Of a stretch of 64,000 nt of DNA, positions 1 through 7,455 are shown piece by piece. A program made the position numbers and the translations under genes. Below the pieces are notes generated by a model. It searched no databases, was not told the DNA's origin, and was given only the letters and a program-made list of their open reading frames with translations. Origin of the DNA: Kutzneria viridogrisea (GTDB lineage: Bacteria; Actinomycetota; Actinomycetes; Mycobacteriales; Pseudonocardiaceae); assembly GCA_014138725.1 (NCBI GenBank), contig JACJID010000001.1, positions 248,001 to 312,000 on the forward strand. The letters run 5' to 3'. How positions within the stretch are numbered: position 1 is the first letter of the stretch; each line of letters starts with the position of its first letter.

Positions 1-261
1 GTGCAGGTCCTTGAAGGTGACGCGGAACGTGCCGGGATCGGTGGGGGCCTCCGGGCGGCCGGTGCGTACCGGGACCGGCCCGTAGTCGATGATCCCGTTG
101 TGCTGCAACCAGGCCTGCTGTGTGTTCAGGTCCACGCAGGCCCGCGCGGCGGTATCGCACGGGGTTCGCGCGGCCGACGCGAGGGCGGGAGTCGCCACGA
201 GTCCGAATGCGGTCATTGCCAGCGCCGTCACGGCCGAGGCGCGTGCGCGGATGCTGGACAT
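1..261 (-). CDS. L,D-transpeptidase (YkuD family), N-terminal part
   Basis: The gene runs off the left edge; only the first 87 codons are present. It begins with a secretory signal (Arg residues, then an Ala/Val/Leu core ending near ALASA). The start of a YkuD domain follows: residues ACVDLNTQQAWL and YGPVPVRTGRPEAPTDPGTFRV match the characteristic opening strands of the family. These enzymes make 3-3 cross-links in peptidoglycan outside the membrane. The catalytic SxGC motif lies beyond the window. ATG at 261 is preferred because an AGGAGG sits 8 nt upstream; an in-frame ATG at 267 is too close to it. The family call rests on the N-terminal motif only. Confidence 0.75.
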   Translation of the reverse strand, partial: MSSIRARASAVTALAMTAFGLVATPALASAARTPCDTAARACVDLNTQQAWLQHNGIIDYGPVPVRTGRPEAPTDPGTFRVTFKDLH

Positions 262-374
262 GATCATCGCCTCCTGTTCGCTCGGTCCCCAGTTGGCTAC
301 CCGTGGGATCGGCTCGGGCAAACCTGGTGGTAGCCCAGGTGCCAGTTAGGCAACAGTGTTGATTTAATGGGCGC

Positions 375-836
375 ATGAGCGACCTGCTGACCGAGCTGAC
401 CGAGCAGGAGGAGCGGTTGCAGTTCGACCGCTTCGACAACGACACGGCGCTGGACCTGGGGGAACACCTGCTGCGTGCGGCGCGCGAGCGCGGCCTGCCG
501 GTGACGATCTCGGTGCGGCGCAACGGGCAGCGGCTGTTCCACGCCGCGCTGGCGGGCACCTCCGCGGACAACGACGCGTGGATCGACCGCAAGAGCCGCG
601 TGGTGGACCGCTACGGGCACAGCTCCATGCTGGTCGGGGCCACCTTCCACGCGGCGGGCGGCACCTTCGAGCAGCAGTCCCGGCTGGACCCGGACCGGTA
701 CGCGGCGCACGGCGGGGTGTTCCCGGTGATCGTGCGCGGGGTCGGGCCGATCGGCACTGTGGGCGTGTCGGGCCTGCCTCAGGCCGAGGACCACGCCTTC
801 GTGGTGGAGCAGCTCACGGGATTCCTGGCGCGCTGA
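375..836 (+). CDS. UPF0303 / HbpS-like (DUF336) protein
   Basis: A 153-aa soluble protein matching the UPF0303 family (yeast YBR137W, bacterial HbpS/GlcG fold) along its length. Features seen are an N-terminal helix rich in Glu, LPVTISVRRNGQRLFHAAL, a central DRKSRVVDRYGHSS segment and a C-terminal VSGLPQAEDHAFVVEQL helix. Members of the fold bind haem or small ligands, but the biochemical role is unsettled, so no reaction is assigned. It is transcribed divergently from the L,D-transpeptidase. Its 3' end overlaps the convergent hypothetical gene by 23 nt. Confidence 0.8.
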   Translation: MSDLLTELTEQEERLQFDRFDNDTALDLGEHLLRAARERGLPVTISVRRNGQRLFHAALAGTSADNDAWIDRKSRVVDRYGHSSMLVGATFHAAGGTFEQQSRLDPDRYAAHGGVFPVIVRGVGPIGTVGVSGLPQAEDHAFVVEQLTGFLAR

Positions 837-1233
837 GCCGGTCCGGGTGGTTGGCCACGACCAGCCGCCACGCGGTGGACTTGACGTCCTCCACCCACAG
901 CCTGCCGAGGTCCTGGACGTCCGCGCGCAGTTCCAGTGAGCGGGCCACCAGCTCGCCCATCAGCCCGGTCGCCCTGGCGGACAGGCCGGTGGCGAACTCC
1001 AGGGCGTAGTCCGGCAGCTGCTCGCGGTCCAAGGCGTCGCCCTCGTCCCCGCGCACCCGGTAGCGCAGCGCGCCGGAGTAGTAGGCGCACATGGTGTGCG
1101 CGGCCATCTTCTCCCGCTCGTTGAGCCGGGCCTGGTCGGTCTCGCTGCCGTAGCGCAGCCCGCACCGGTTCTGGTCGGGCTCGGCCCAGCCCACCCAGCT
1201 GATCAGCCGGAGCAGCCGGTCGTTGTCGTCCAT
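814..1233 (-). CDS. Hypothetical protein, soluble, about 139 aa
   Basis: I do not recognise a family. The protein is hydrophilic, with no signal peptide or membrane segment. It contains a Trp-rich start (ISWVGWAEPDQNR), a charged central part (NEREKMAAHTM) and helical Leu/Glu-rich stretches. It converges on the UPF0303 gene with a 23-nt overlap and diverges from the sigma factor gene. Codon use is normal for the region (strong G/C third positions), which supports a real gene. Confidence 0.6.
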   Translation of the reverse strand: MDDNDRLLRLISWVGWAEPDQNRCGLRYGSETDQARLNEREKMAAHTMCAYYSGALRYRVRGDEGDALDREQLPDYALEFATGLSARATGLMGELVARSLELRADVQDLGRLWVEDVKSTAWRLVVANHPDRLSAPGIP

Positions 1234-1339
1234 GTGCCGATGCTGGCACCTGGCCGCGCCGCACGCTCGACGGCGCGGTGATCTGGCTCACGTGGTGCAA
1301 CAATCCGGGGGTGCCCGGCCCCCTCCTGACGTGCACACC

Positions 1340-1903
1340 GTGACCAACCGGGACCAGGGACCCGGCACCGACGCCGAACTCTGGGCGATCGGTGACCAGG
1401 CGGCGTTCGCTCAGCTGTTCGAGCGACACGCCGAGGCGGTGTGGAACCACGCCTACCGGCTGACCGCGTCCTGGTCGCTGGCCGAGGACCTGACCTCGTT
1501 GACCTTCCTGACGGCCTGGCGCAAGCGCGCCGAGCTGAACCTGGTCCGGGACAGCGCGCGGCCCTGGCTGTACGCCGTGGCCGGTGCCCTGGCGCGCACC
1601 GAGTTCCGGCGCGTGACGCGGCTGCGCGCCCTGCTGTCCAAGCTGCCGTTCGACCTCACCCACTCCGACCACGCCGAGGGCGTCGCCGAGCAGGTGGACA
1701 CCGACCGGGGCGCGAGCCGGGTGCTGGCCGCCGTGGACCGGCTGCCCAGGGCCGAGCAGGAGGCGGTGCGCCTGTGCCTGCTGGGCGAGGTGTCCACCGC
1801 CGACGCCGCCGCGGTGCTGGGGATCGCCGAAGTCACCGTCCGCTCCAGGCTGTCCAGGGCGCGAGCCCGGCTGCGTGAGCTGCTGCCCGAGGAGACGTCG
1901 TGA
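1340..1903 (+). CDS. RNA polymerase ECF-type sigma-70 factor
   Basis: About 187 aa with the two ECF domains. Region 2 (AFAQLFERHAEAVWNHAYRLT... AEDLTSLTFLTAWRKR) is followed by a region-4 helix-turn-helix near the C-terminus (TADAAAVLGIAEVTVRSRLSRARARLRELL). It directs RNA polymerase to a small regulon, usually in response to an extracytoplasmic cue. Start choice is uncertain: GTG 1340 gives the usual short N-terminus, GTG 1331 is an alternative, and neither has a clear ribosome site, so leaderless translation is possible. It overlaps the downstream membrane protein by 4 nt (GTGA), as sigma/anti-sigma pairs often do. Confidence 0.85.
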   Translation: MTNRDQGPGTDAELWAIGDQAAFAQLFERHAEAVWNHAYRLTASWSLAEDLTSLTFLTAWRKRAELNLVRDSARPWLYAVAGALARTEFRRVTRLRALLSKLPFDLTHSDHAEGVAEQVDTDRGASRVLAAVDRLPRAEQEAVRLCLLGEVSTADAAAVLGIAEVTVRSRLSRARARLRELLPEETS

Positions 1904-3132
1904 TCGAGTTGCCCGAGCACCGGTCCCTGCCGCCCGAGGTGCGCGACCGGATCCGCCAGCGCGTGCTCGCCGGCGAGCCGCCCACCCGGCGCGTGCCGGT
2001 GCTGGCGGTGGCCGCCGCGGTGCTGCTCGTCCTGGTCGCCGCCCTCGCGACCACCGTGATCCGCTCCACCCCCGGCGAGGTGGCCCCCGCGACGCCCGCC
2101 CCACCGGCCGGGCCGCAGCCGCGGCCCACCGGTGCTCCCACCGAGGCGGACACCGAACGGTGCTGGCAGGCCACCCGCCGGACCCCGCACCCCGAGCGCT
2201 ACCCGGACCGGGCGAGCTGGCAGCCGGTCGGGGCCTTCGACGGGGCGCGGCGGTTCCTCTTCGGTTACCGCACCGCCGTGTGGCTGGCCGGGGACCAGCC
2301 GCTGGTCTGCACCTTTACCCGTTCCTCGGTGCTGGTGTCCGACCCGGCGGCCGAGCCGCTGCCCTCGGCCGCCGCCCAGGTGCGGCTGCGCGCCGCCACC
2401 CCGGACGGCGTGCTGGTCGGCACGCTGGCCAAGCCCGAGCTGCGATCGACGGTCGTGCCGCCGGACCGCCTGGCCAAGGACGAGCTGGCCACCAGGGGGC
2501 CTGCCTTCGCGCTGGTCGGCGAGTGGTCGAGCCCGGAGACCCCGGTGGAACTGGGCGGCACCCCGGTGAAGGCCCCCACGGGCTACGGGCTGCTCCGCGT
2601 CGTGGACCGGCCGGTGGCCCAGGGGGACCGCGACTCCGAGACCGGCCGTGCCCTCGGCGCGTGCATGGCCCGGCGGGCGGCCACCGGCTACCCCGTGGCC
2701 GACGCCGAGGCCTGGCAGCCCGGCCCCTCGCTGCCCGGCCCCGCGGGCACGCGGTTCCTCCTCGGTTATTACGGCGATTCGGTTGGCAGTTGTCTGCGGT
2801 CCGCCGATGGCACCGGTGATTTCCTCGCGTCCTCCGAGGAATCCGCCCCCGGGCGGATCTCGGTGGTGTACGGCTCAGCATTGGCACCGGATGTCCGGAC
2901 CACCTCCGCCCCCACCTGTGAATTCCTGTGGGGACGGCTGACCGGTGCGGCGCGGCAGGTGGTGTTCACCGGGCCCAACGGTGAGACCGCGCAGGCACAG
3001 GCAGGGGTGAACGGGCTGTTCGTGGCCGCTGTCCCCGTGCGCAGGACCTTGCCGGACAACGGGATCCGGTTCGGGGTGTCGGTGCGCGACGGCGAGGGAA
3101 AGCAGATCGAGTACTACCAAGTACTGCAATAA
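1900..3132 (+). CDS. Membrane-anchored protein, probable partner (anti-sigma-like) of the ECF sigma
   Basis: 410 aa with a short cytoplasmic N-terminus (about residues 1-30), one membrane helix (about 32-54, VPVLAVAAAVLLVLVAALAT) and a large extracytoplasmic part beginning with a Pro-rich linker. The outer part has paired Cys/Trp motifs, for example ERCWQATRRTPHPERYP near 95 and GACMARRAATGYPVADAEAW in the middle. This suggests two repeated domains. Translation is coupled to the sigma gene (GTGA overlap). The N-terminus is too short for a zinc anti-sigma domain and lacks HxxxCxxC, so anti-sigma function is an inference from context alone. Confidence 0.55.
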   Translation: MIELPEHRSLPPEVRDRIRQRVLAGEPPTRRVPVLAVAAAVLLVLVAALATTVIRSTPGEVAPATPAPPAGPQPRPTGAPTEADTERCWQATRRTPHPERYPDRASWQPVGAFDGARRFLFGYRTAVWLAGDQPLVCTFTRSSVLVSDPAAEPLPSAAAQVRLRAATPDGVLVGTLAKPELRSTVVPPDRLAKDELATRGPAFALVGEWSSPETPVELGGTPVKAPTGYGLLRVVDRPVAQGDRDSETGRALGACMARRAATGYPVADAEAWQPGPSLPGPAGTRFLLGYYGDSVGSCLRSADGTGDFLASSEESAPGRISVVYGSALAPDVRTTSAPTCEFLWGRLTGAARQVVFTGPNGETAQAQAGVNGLFVAAVPVRRTLPDNGIRFGVSVRDGEGKQIEYYQVLQ

Positions 3133-3179
3133 GTCCCGCAACAACCACTGCGGGTCGGAATTGTCGCTGGGGGAGAGCT

Positions 3180-4343
3180 GTGTGCAAAGTGCTGGCGGCT
3201 GTCGTCGTCAACGTGCTGAATCTCGTGCTGTTGTCGGTGTACGACGCGGGCGATGGGGATTTCCGCGTCTACCGCGCCGCGGGCGACCTCCTGCTGCACG
3301 GCGGTGACCTGTACCAGGCACAGGTCGTGCCGGGGCTGTGGTTCACCTACCCACCGGTGGCCGCCGTGCTGTTCGTCCCGCTCGTGCTCGTGTCGAGCCA
3401 GGTCTGGGTCCTCGTCTCGGTGGCCGCGCTCGGGCTGGCCCTGTGCCAGCTGCGCGTACCGGTCTGGCTCGCGCTGGTGCTCGCCCCCGCCATGACCTGG
3501 CTGGAACCTGTGCGGTCCACGCTGGGCTTCGGCCAGGTGAACCTGGTGCTGCTGGCCCTGGTCGCACTGGACCTGTTGCCCCGGCACACGCCTTGGCCGC
3601 GCGGGCTGCTGCTCGGGTTCGCAGCCGCGATCAAGCTGACTCCGCTGGTGTTCCTGCTCTACCTCCTGGTGCGCCGCGACCGCAGGGCGATCGTCACCAC
3701 CCTGTGCTCCTTCGCCGCGAGCACCGCCGTGGGCCTGCTCGCGGCCCCGGTCAGCTCCTGGCGCTACTGGACCAACGAGTTGTGGCACACCGACCACATC
3801 GGCGCGTTGTCCTTCCCCCGCAACCAGTCGCTGCGCGGCCTGGTCGCCCGGCTCGACCTGGGCACCTGGCCCTGGCTGTTCGCCTGTGCCGCGGTGCTCG
3901 CGCTGGCCTGGGTCGGCGTGCGGCACTTCGTCCACACGGGACGGTCCCAGCACGCCGTGGTGCTCACCGCGTTCGCGGGGTTGCTGCTCTCGCCGGTGTC
4001 CTGGTCGCACCACTGGGTGTGGATCGCACCCGCCCTGGTGGTGTTCGCCACCAGCGGTGGCGTGTGGCGCTGGCTGGCGGTGCTCGAACTGGGGCTGACG
4101 ACCCTGGGCCAGTTCGGCCCCAGGGGCGAGGGCTACATCTGCTTCGGGGTGCTCGTACTGGTGGTCAGCGCGTGCTGCTCGGCACCAGGCTGGGCCGCCG
4201 CGAGAAGCGCATGCCCTCGTCGTCCACCGAGCCGAAGCGCAGTTGCAGCACGTCGCGCGAGTAGTTCTGCCGCAGCCGCCACGGCACCCGCGCGCCCTGC
4301 TTGGGCAGCACGTCCACCGAGCGCAGCACGTAGCCGGACTTGA
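3180..4343 (+). CDS. GT87 / DUF2029 polyprenyl-phosphate-mannose-type glycosyltransferase
   Basis: Multi-pass membrane protein with 8-10 hydrophobic segments. It has the GT87 hallmarks DFRVYRAAGDLLLHGGDLY near residue 30 (acidic pair in the first loop), WFTYPPVAAVLF, GQVNLVLLALVALDL and KLTPLVFLLYLL, and a later SWSHHWVWIAPAL loop. Family members are integral membrane mannosyltransferases that use polyprenyl-phosphate-mannose for lipomannan-type glycans. The last 60 codons overlap the convergent ethA-like gene by 179 nt and read as Ala/Arg/Ser/Pro-rich antisense sequence. The natural C-terminus has probably been lost or extended. Confidence 0.75.
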   Translation: MCKVLAAVVVNVLNLVLLSVYDAGDGDFRVYRAAGDLLLHGGDLYQAQVVPGLWFTYPPVAAVLFVPLVLVSSQVWVLVSVAALGLALCQLRVPVWLALVLAPAMTWLEPVRSTLGFGQVNLVLLALVALDLLPRHTPWPRGLLLGFAAAIKLTPLVFLLYLLVRRDRRAIVTTLCSFAASTAVGLLAAPVSSWRYWTNELWHTDHIGALSFPRNQSLRGLVARLDLGTWPWLFACAAVLALAWVGVRHFVHTGRSQHAVVLTAFAGLLLSPVSWSHHWVWIAPALVVFATSGGVWRWLAVLELGLTTLGQFGPRGEGYICFGVLVLVVSACCSAPGWAAARSACPRRPPSRSAVAARRASSSAAAATAPARPAWAARPPSAARSRT

Positions 4344-5649
4344 GGTCGATCAGCGGGGTCAGCTCCTGGTCCGGTCCGGGCGCCCTTGGCGTGCACTGCT
4401 GGAACCCGTTGCGGTCCATGTGCTGGAGCAGTCGGGTCACGTACTGGCCGACCAGGTCCACCTTCAGCGTCCAGGAGGCGTTGGTGTAGCCGATGGCCAG
4501 CGCGAGGTTCGGCACCCCGCTGAGCATCATGCCCTTGTAGCCCACGGTCTTGCCCAGGTCCACCGGCTCGCCGTCCACGGTGAGCGTCATGCCGCCCAGC
4601 AGCAGCAGGTTCAGCCCGGTGGCCGTCACGATCACGTCGGCGGGCAGTTCCTCGCCGGAGGCGAGCCGGATGCCCTGCTCGGTGAACCGCTCGATCCGGT
4701 CGGTGACCACGCTGGCCCTGCCCCTGCGCACGGCGCGGAACAGGTCCCCGTCGGGCACCACGCACAGCCGCTGGTCCCACGGGTCGTAGCTGGGCCTGAA
4801 GTGCCGGTCCACGTCGTAGCCCGGGGGCATCGCGCGCTGCACGCCTTTGCGGATCACCGACTTGACCAGCGCGGGCAGCTTGCGGCTGAGCGTGTACGAC
4901 AGCTGGAACAGCAACACGTTCTTCCAGCGGACCAGCGGGTAGGCCAGCTTGGCGGGCAGCAGTCCGCGCAGCCTGTCGGCCACCGGGTCCTTGGACGGCC
5001 GGGAGATCACGTAGGTGGGCGAGCGCTGCAACATCGTGACGTGCTCGGCCCGCTCGGCCATGGCGGGCACCAGGGTCACGGCCGTGGCCCCGCTGCCGAT
5101 GACCACCACGCGCTTGCCCGCGTAGTCCAGGTCCTCCGGCCAGTGCTGCGGGTGCACGACCTGCCCAGCGAAGTCCTGCGCCCCGGGGAACTCGGGGGAG
5201 TAGCCCTGGTCGTAGCGGTAGTAACCGGTGCAGGTGAACAGGAAGCCGCAGGTCAGGTGCAGGGTCTCCCCGGTGTCGGTGCGCTGCACCCGCACGGTCC
5301 AGCGCGCGTCTGCGGAGGACCACTCGGCGTGCACCACCTTGTGGTGGTAGCGGATCCGGTCCTCGACACGGTGCTCGCGGGCGGTCTCGCGCACGTACTC
5401 GCGGATCGAGGGCCCGTCGGCGATGGCCTTGGCCGAGCGCCAGGGCTGGAAGGCGTAGCCCAGGGTGAACATGTCCGAGTCCGAGCGGATGCCCGGGTAG
5501 CGGAACAGGTCCCAGGTCCCGCCCATCGCGGCACGCGACTCCAGGATCAGGAAGCTCTTGCCCGGCGAACCCGCCCGCAGGTGGCAGGCCGCGCCGATGC
5601 CGGAGATCCCCGCACCGATGATGAGCACGTCAACGTGTTCGTAGGTCAT
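4165..5649 (-). CDS. ethA: EthA-like FAD/NADPH Baeyer-Villiger monooxygenase
   Basis: 494 aa, the usual length for EthA. The FAD Rossmann motif GAGISG is at residues 12-17. MGGTWDLFRYPGIRSDSDM is at about 42-60. The Baeyer-Villiger fingerprint FxGxxxHxxxW is at 160-170, and the NADPH-binding GSGATA is at 185-190. Near-identical blocks to mycobacterial EthA include RWKNVLL, GYTNASWTLK and the end segment PKQGARVPWRLRQNY. The enzyme oxidises ketones to esters; in mycobacteria the homologue activates ethionamide and acts on cell-wall ketomycolates. It is divergent from an EthR homologue across a preserved operator. Assignment is from recognised motifs; the physiological substrate is unknown. Confidence 0.92.
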   Translation of the reverse strand: MTYEHVDVLIIGAGISGIGAACHLRAGSPGKSFLILESRAAMGGTWDLFRYPGIRSDSDMFTLGYAFQPWRSAKAIADGPSIREYVRETAREHRVEDRIRYHHKVVHAEWSSADARWTVRVQRTDTGETLHLTCGFLFTCTGYYRYDQGYSPEFPGAQDFAGQVVHPQHWPEDLDYAGKRVVVIGSGATAVTLVPAMAERAEHVTMLQRSPTYVISRPSKDPVADRLRGLLPAKLAYPLVRWKNVLLFQLSYTLSRKLPALVKSVIRKGVQRAMPPGYDVDRHFRPSYDPWDQRLCVVPDGDLFRAVRRGRASVVTDRIERFTEQGIRLASGEELPADVIVTATGLNLLLLGGMTLTVDGEPVDLGKTVGYKGMMLSGVPNLALAIGYTNASWTLKVDLVGQYVTRLLQHMDRNGFQQCTPRAPGPDQELTPLIDLKSGYVLRSVDVLPKQGARVPWRLRQNYSRDVLQLRFGSVDDEGMRFSRRPSLVPSSTR

Positions 5650-5677
5650 GGCAGCTCCCGGCGTCCACGGCGTCGAC

Positions 5678-5732
5678 CGAGGCTATCAACGCGCCGTCGA
5701 GCTGGTCAACAGTGTGTCGACTGAATCGACGG
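5678..5732. promoter_or_regulatory. EthR-type operator between ethA and ethR
   Basis: Five half-sites of the form (A/G)TC(A/G)A(C/G) lie at 5685-5690 (atcaac), 5696-5701 (gtcgag), 5705-5710 (gtcaac), 5716-5721 (gtcgac) and 5725-5730 (atcgac). Their starts alternate 11, 9, 11 and 9 bp apart, a 20-bp period. Read on the minus strand, spacing and core bases agree with the 55-bp EthR-binding site of M. tuberculosis as I remember it, on which EthR multimerises. A further gtcgac at 5672 is out of phase. The site covers both promoters. Confidence 0.8.
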
Positions 5733-5749
5733 TTGTAGAGTGCGGCGCG

Positions 5750-6394
5750 ATGAGCCCCACGCCGAGCACCGAGCGCCCCGTGCGGGGCAGGCGCGCGCCG
5801 AGGGTGTCCGGGGACGACCGCGAGCGCGCGATCCTGGCCACCGCCGAGCGGCTGCTGGAGCAGCGCCCGTACCACGAGATCTCCACCGACGACCTGGCGC
5901 GCGGGGCGGGCATCTCCCGGCCCACCTTCTACTTCTACTTCGCCTCCAAGGACGCGGTGCTGCTCGCGCTGTTCGACCGGATCATCGAGCAGGCCGAGGC
6001 GGGCCGCGTCGAGGTGCTGGGCCGCGACCGGGACGACCCTGCCGCGCGCTGGCGCGAGGCGATCGGGGTCTTCTACGAGACCTTCGGCGCGCACCGGGCG
6101 GTGACCCTGGCCGCGGCCGAGGTGCAGCTGTCCAACTCCGAGGTGCGCGAGCTGTGGAGCAAGGTCATGGAGGGTTGGGCCTCCGACACCGCCGCGCTGA
6201 TCGAGGCCGAGCGCGAGCGCGGGGCCGCGCCGCCGGGCGCACCCGCGCGGGACCTGGCCATCGCGTTGATCCGCATGAACGAGCGCATGCTGCACGCCAC
6301 CTTCGCCGGTGAGTCGCCCTCGGTGTCCGAACAGGACGTGGTGGAGGTCCTGGCCACCATCTGGCTGAGCACCATCTACGGCCCGGCGCGGTGA
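5750..6394 (+). CDS. ethR: EthR-like TetR-family repressor
   Basis: 214 aa. The TetR DNA-binding domain spans about residues 22-68 (ERAILATAERLLEQRPYHEIS, then a helix-turn-helix with GAGISRPTFYFYFASKDAVLL). The C-terminal ligand domain keeps EthR-specific blocks: FYETFGAHRAVT, WASDTAALIEAERERGAAP, MNERMLHATFAGE and the final STIYG. The TetR start is taken at ATG 5750; upstream in-frame codons would place coding sequence over the operator. The ribosome site is weak, so leaderless expression is possible. It lies divergent to ethA, which it should repress together with itself by binding the 5678-5732 site. Confidence 0.92.
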   Translation: MSPTPSTERPVRGRRAPRVSGDDRERAILATAERLLEQRPYHEISTDDLARGAGISRPTFYFYFASKDAVLLALFDRIIEQAEAGRVEVLGRDRDDPAARWREAIGVFYETFGAHRAVTLAAAEVQLSNSEVRELWSKVMEGWASDTAALIEAERERGAAPPGAPARDLAIALIRMNERMLHATFAGESPSVSEQDVVEVLATIWLSTIYGPAR

Positions 6395-6423
6395 CCGGTG
6401 CGCTGATCCACTAGGTTTCGGCT

Positions 6424-7455
6424 ATGGCTTCGGGCTACAACCTCATCGAGGCGGTGTGGTTCGGCATCGCCGGGCTGTGGCTACTCGCCTTCCTGATCAG
6501 CTTCCTGATCGACCGCAGGCGGCTGCGGGTCGGCGTGTACCTGGTGCTGTGCTTGGGTTTCCTGGCCATGGGCGGCATGGTCGCGCTGGTCAGGGCCTCC
6601 CCGACAGCGGGCGTGATCGTGCTGTTCCTGCTGCTGGCGCTGGTGCCGCTGTCGATCATGGCCCTGGCCGGCTTCCTGATCGCCAACGGGGTCACGATGC
6701 TGCGCCGCGAGGGCCGCAGCCTTGGCAACCTGCTGTCCCTGCTGGTCGGCCTCGGCATCATCGGCTTCGTGCTGCTGGGCATGTTCGCGGCGGGCACCAG
6801 GAACGAGCTGCTGATGGCCGTGGTGTTCTCGCTGACCGCGGTGCTGGGCTACATCTCCTTCGTCTTCGTCTGCTTCCTGCTCTACGCCCTGTTCTACGGC
6901 CGCATCCGGTACCGCCGCGACGCGGACTTCGTGGTGGTGCTGGGCTCCGGCCTGCTCGGCGGCAACCGGGTGCCCCCGCTGCTGGCGGGGCGGCTGGACC
7001 GGGCGCGCACGGCCTACGAGGCGATGCGGGCGCGCGGCGGGCAGCCGCTGATCCTGACCTCCGGCGGGCAGGGGCCCGACGAGGACCTGCCCGAGGGGCG
7101 GGCCATGGCCGACTACCTGGTCGCGGCCGGGGTGCCCGAGGAGCACCTGCTGGTGGAGGACCGCTCGGCGACCACCGAGCAGAACCTGACCTTCAGCCGG
7201 GCGATCATGGCCGAGCACAAGCCGGACTACCGGTGCGTGGTGGTCACGAGCAACTACCACGTGCTGCGCGCCGCGCTGCTGACCCGCCGCACCAAGGTCA
7301 ACGGCCAGGTCATCGGTTCCCGCACCGCGATGTACTTCCTGCCCAGCGCCGTGATCCGCGAGTTCGTCGGGGTGCTCGCCGAGCACAAGGTGAAGAACCT
7401 GATCATCTGCCTGGTGCTGGCCGCCCCCGGCCTGCTGGCGCTGCTGCTGCACTAG
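6424..7455 (+). CDS. YdcF/SanA/ElyC-like DUF218 membrane protein
   Basis: 343 aa. Four or five membrane helices occupy residues 8-155. A cytoplasmic or external DUF218 domain follows from about 167 (ADFVVVLGSGLLGG), with TSGGQGPDE at 212-220 and the family's E-x2-S-x-T-x-E-x-N signature at E245 to N254 (EDRSATTEQN). A final hydrophobic segment closes the protein. DUF218 proteins are linked to cell-envelope and lipid-carrier homeostasis, but their chemistry is not fixed. The stop overlaps the convergent nuclease/helicase gene by 4 nt. Confidence 0.8.
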   Translation: MASGYNLIEAVWFGIAGLWLLAFLISFLIDRRRLRVGVYLVLCLGFLAMGGMVALVRASPTAGVIVLFLLLALVPLSIMALAGFLIANGVTMLRREGRSLGNLLSLLVGLGIIGFVLLGMFAAGTRNELLMAVVFSLTAVLGYISFVFVCFLLYALFYGRIRYRRDADFVVVLGSGLLGGNRVPPLLAGRLDRARTAYEAMRARGGQPLILTSGGQGPDEDLPEGRAMADYLVAAGVPEEHLLVEDRSATTEQNLTFSRAIMAEHKPDYRCVVVTSNYHVLRAALLTRRTKVNGQVIGSRTAMYFLPSAVIREFVGVLAEHKVKNLIICLVLAAPGLLALLLH

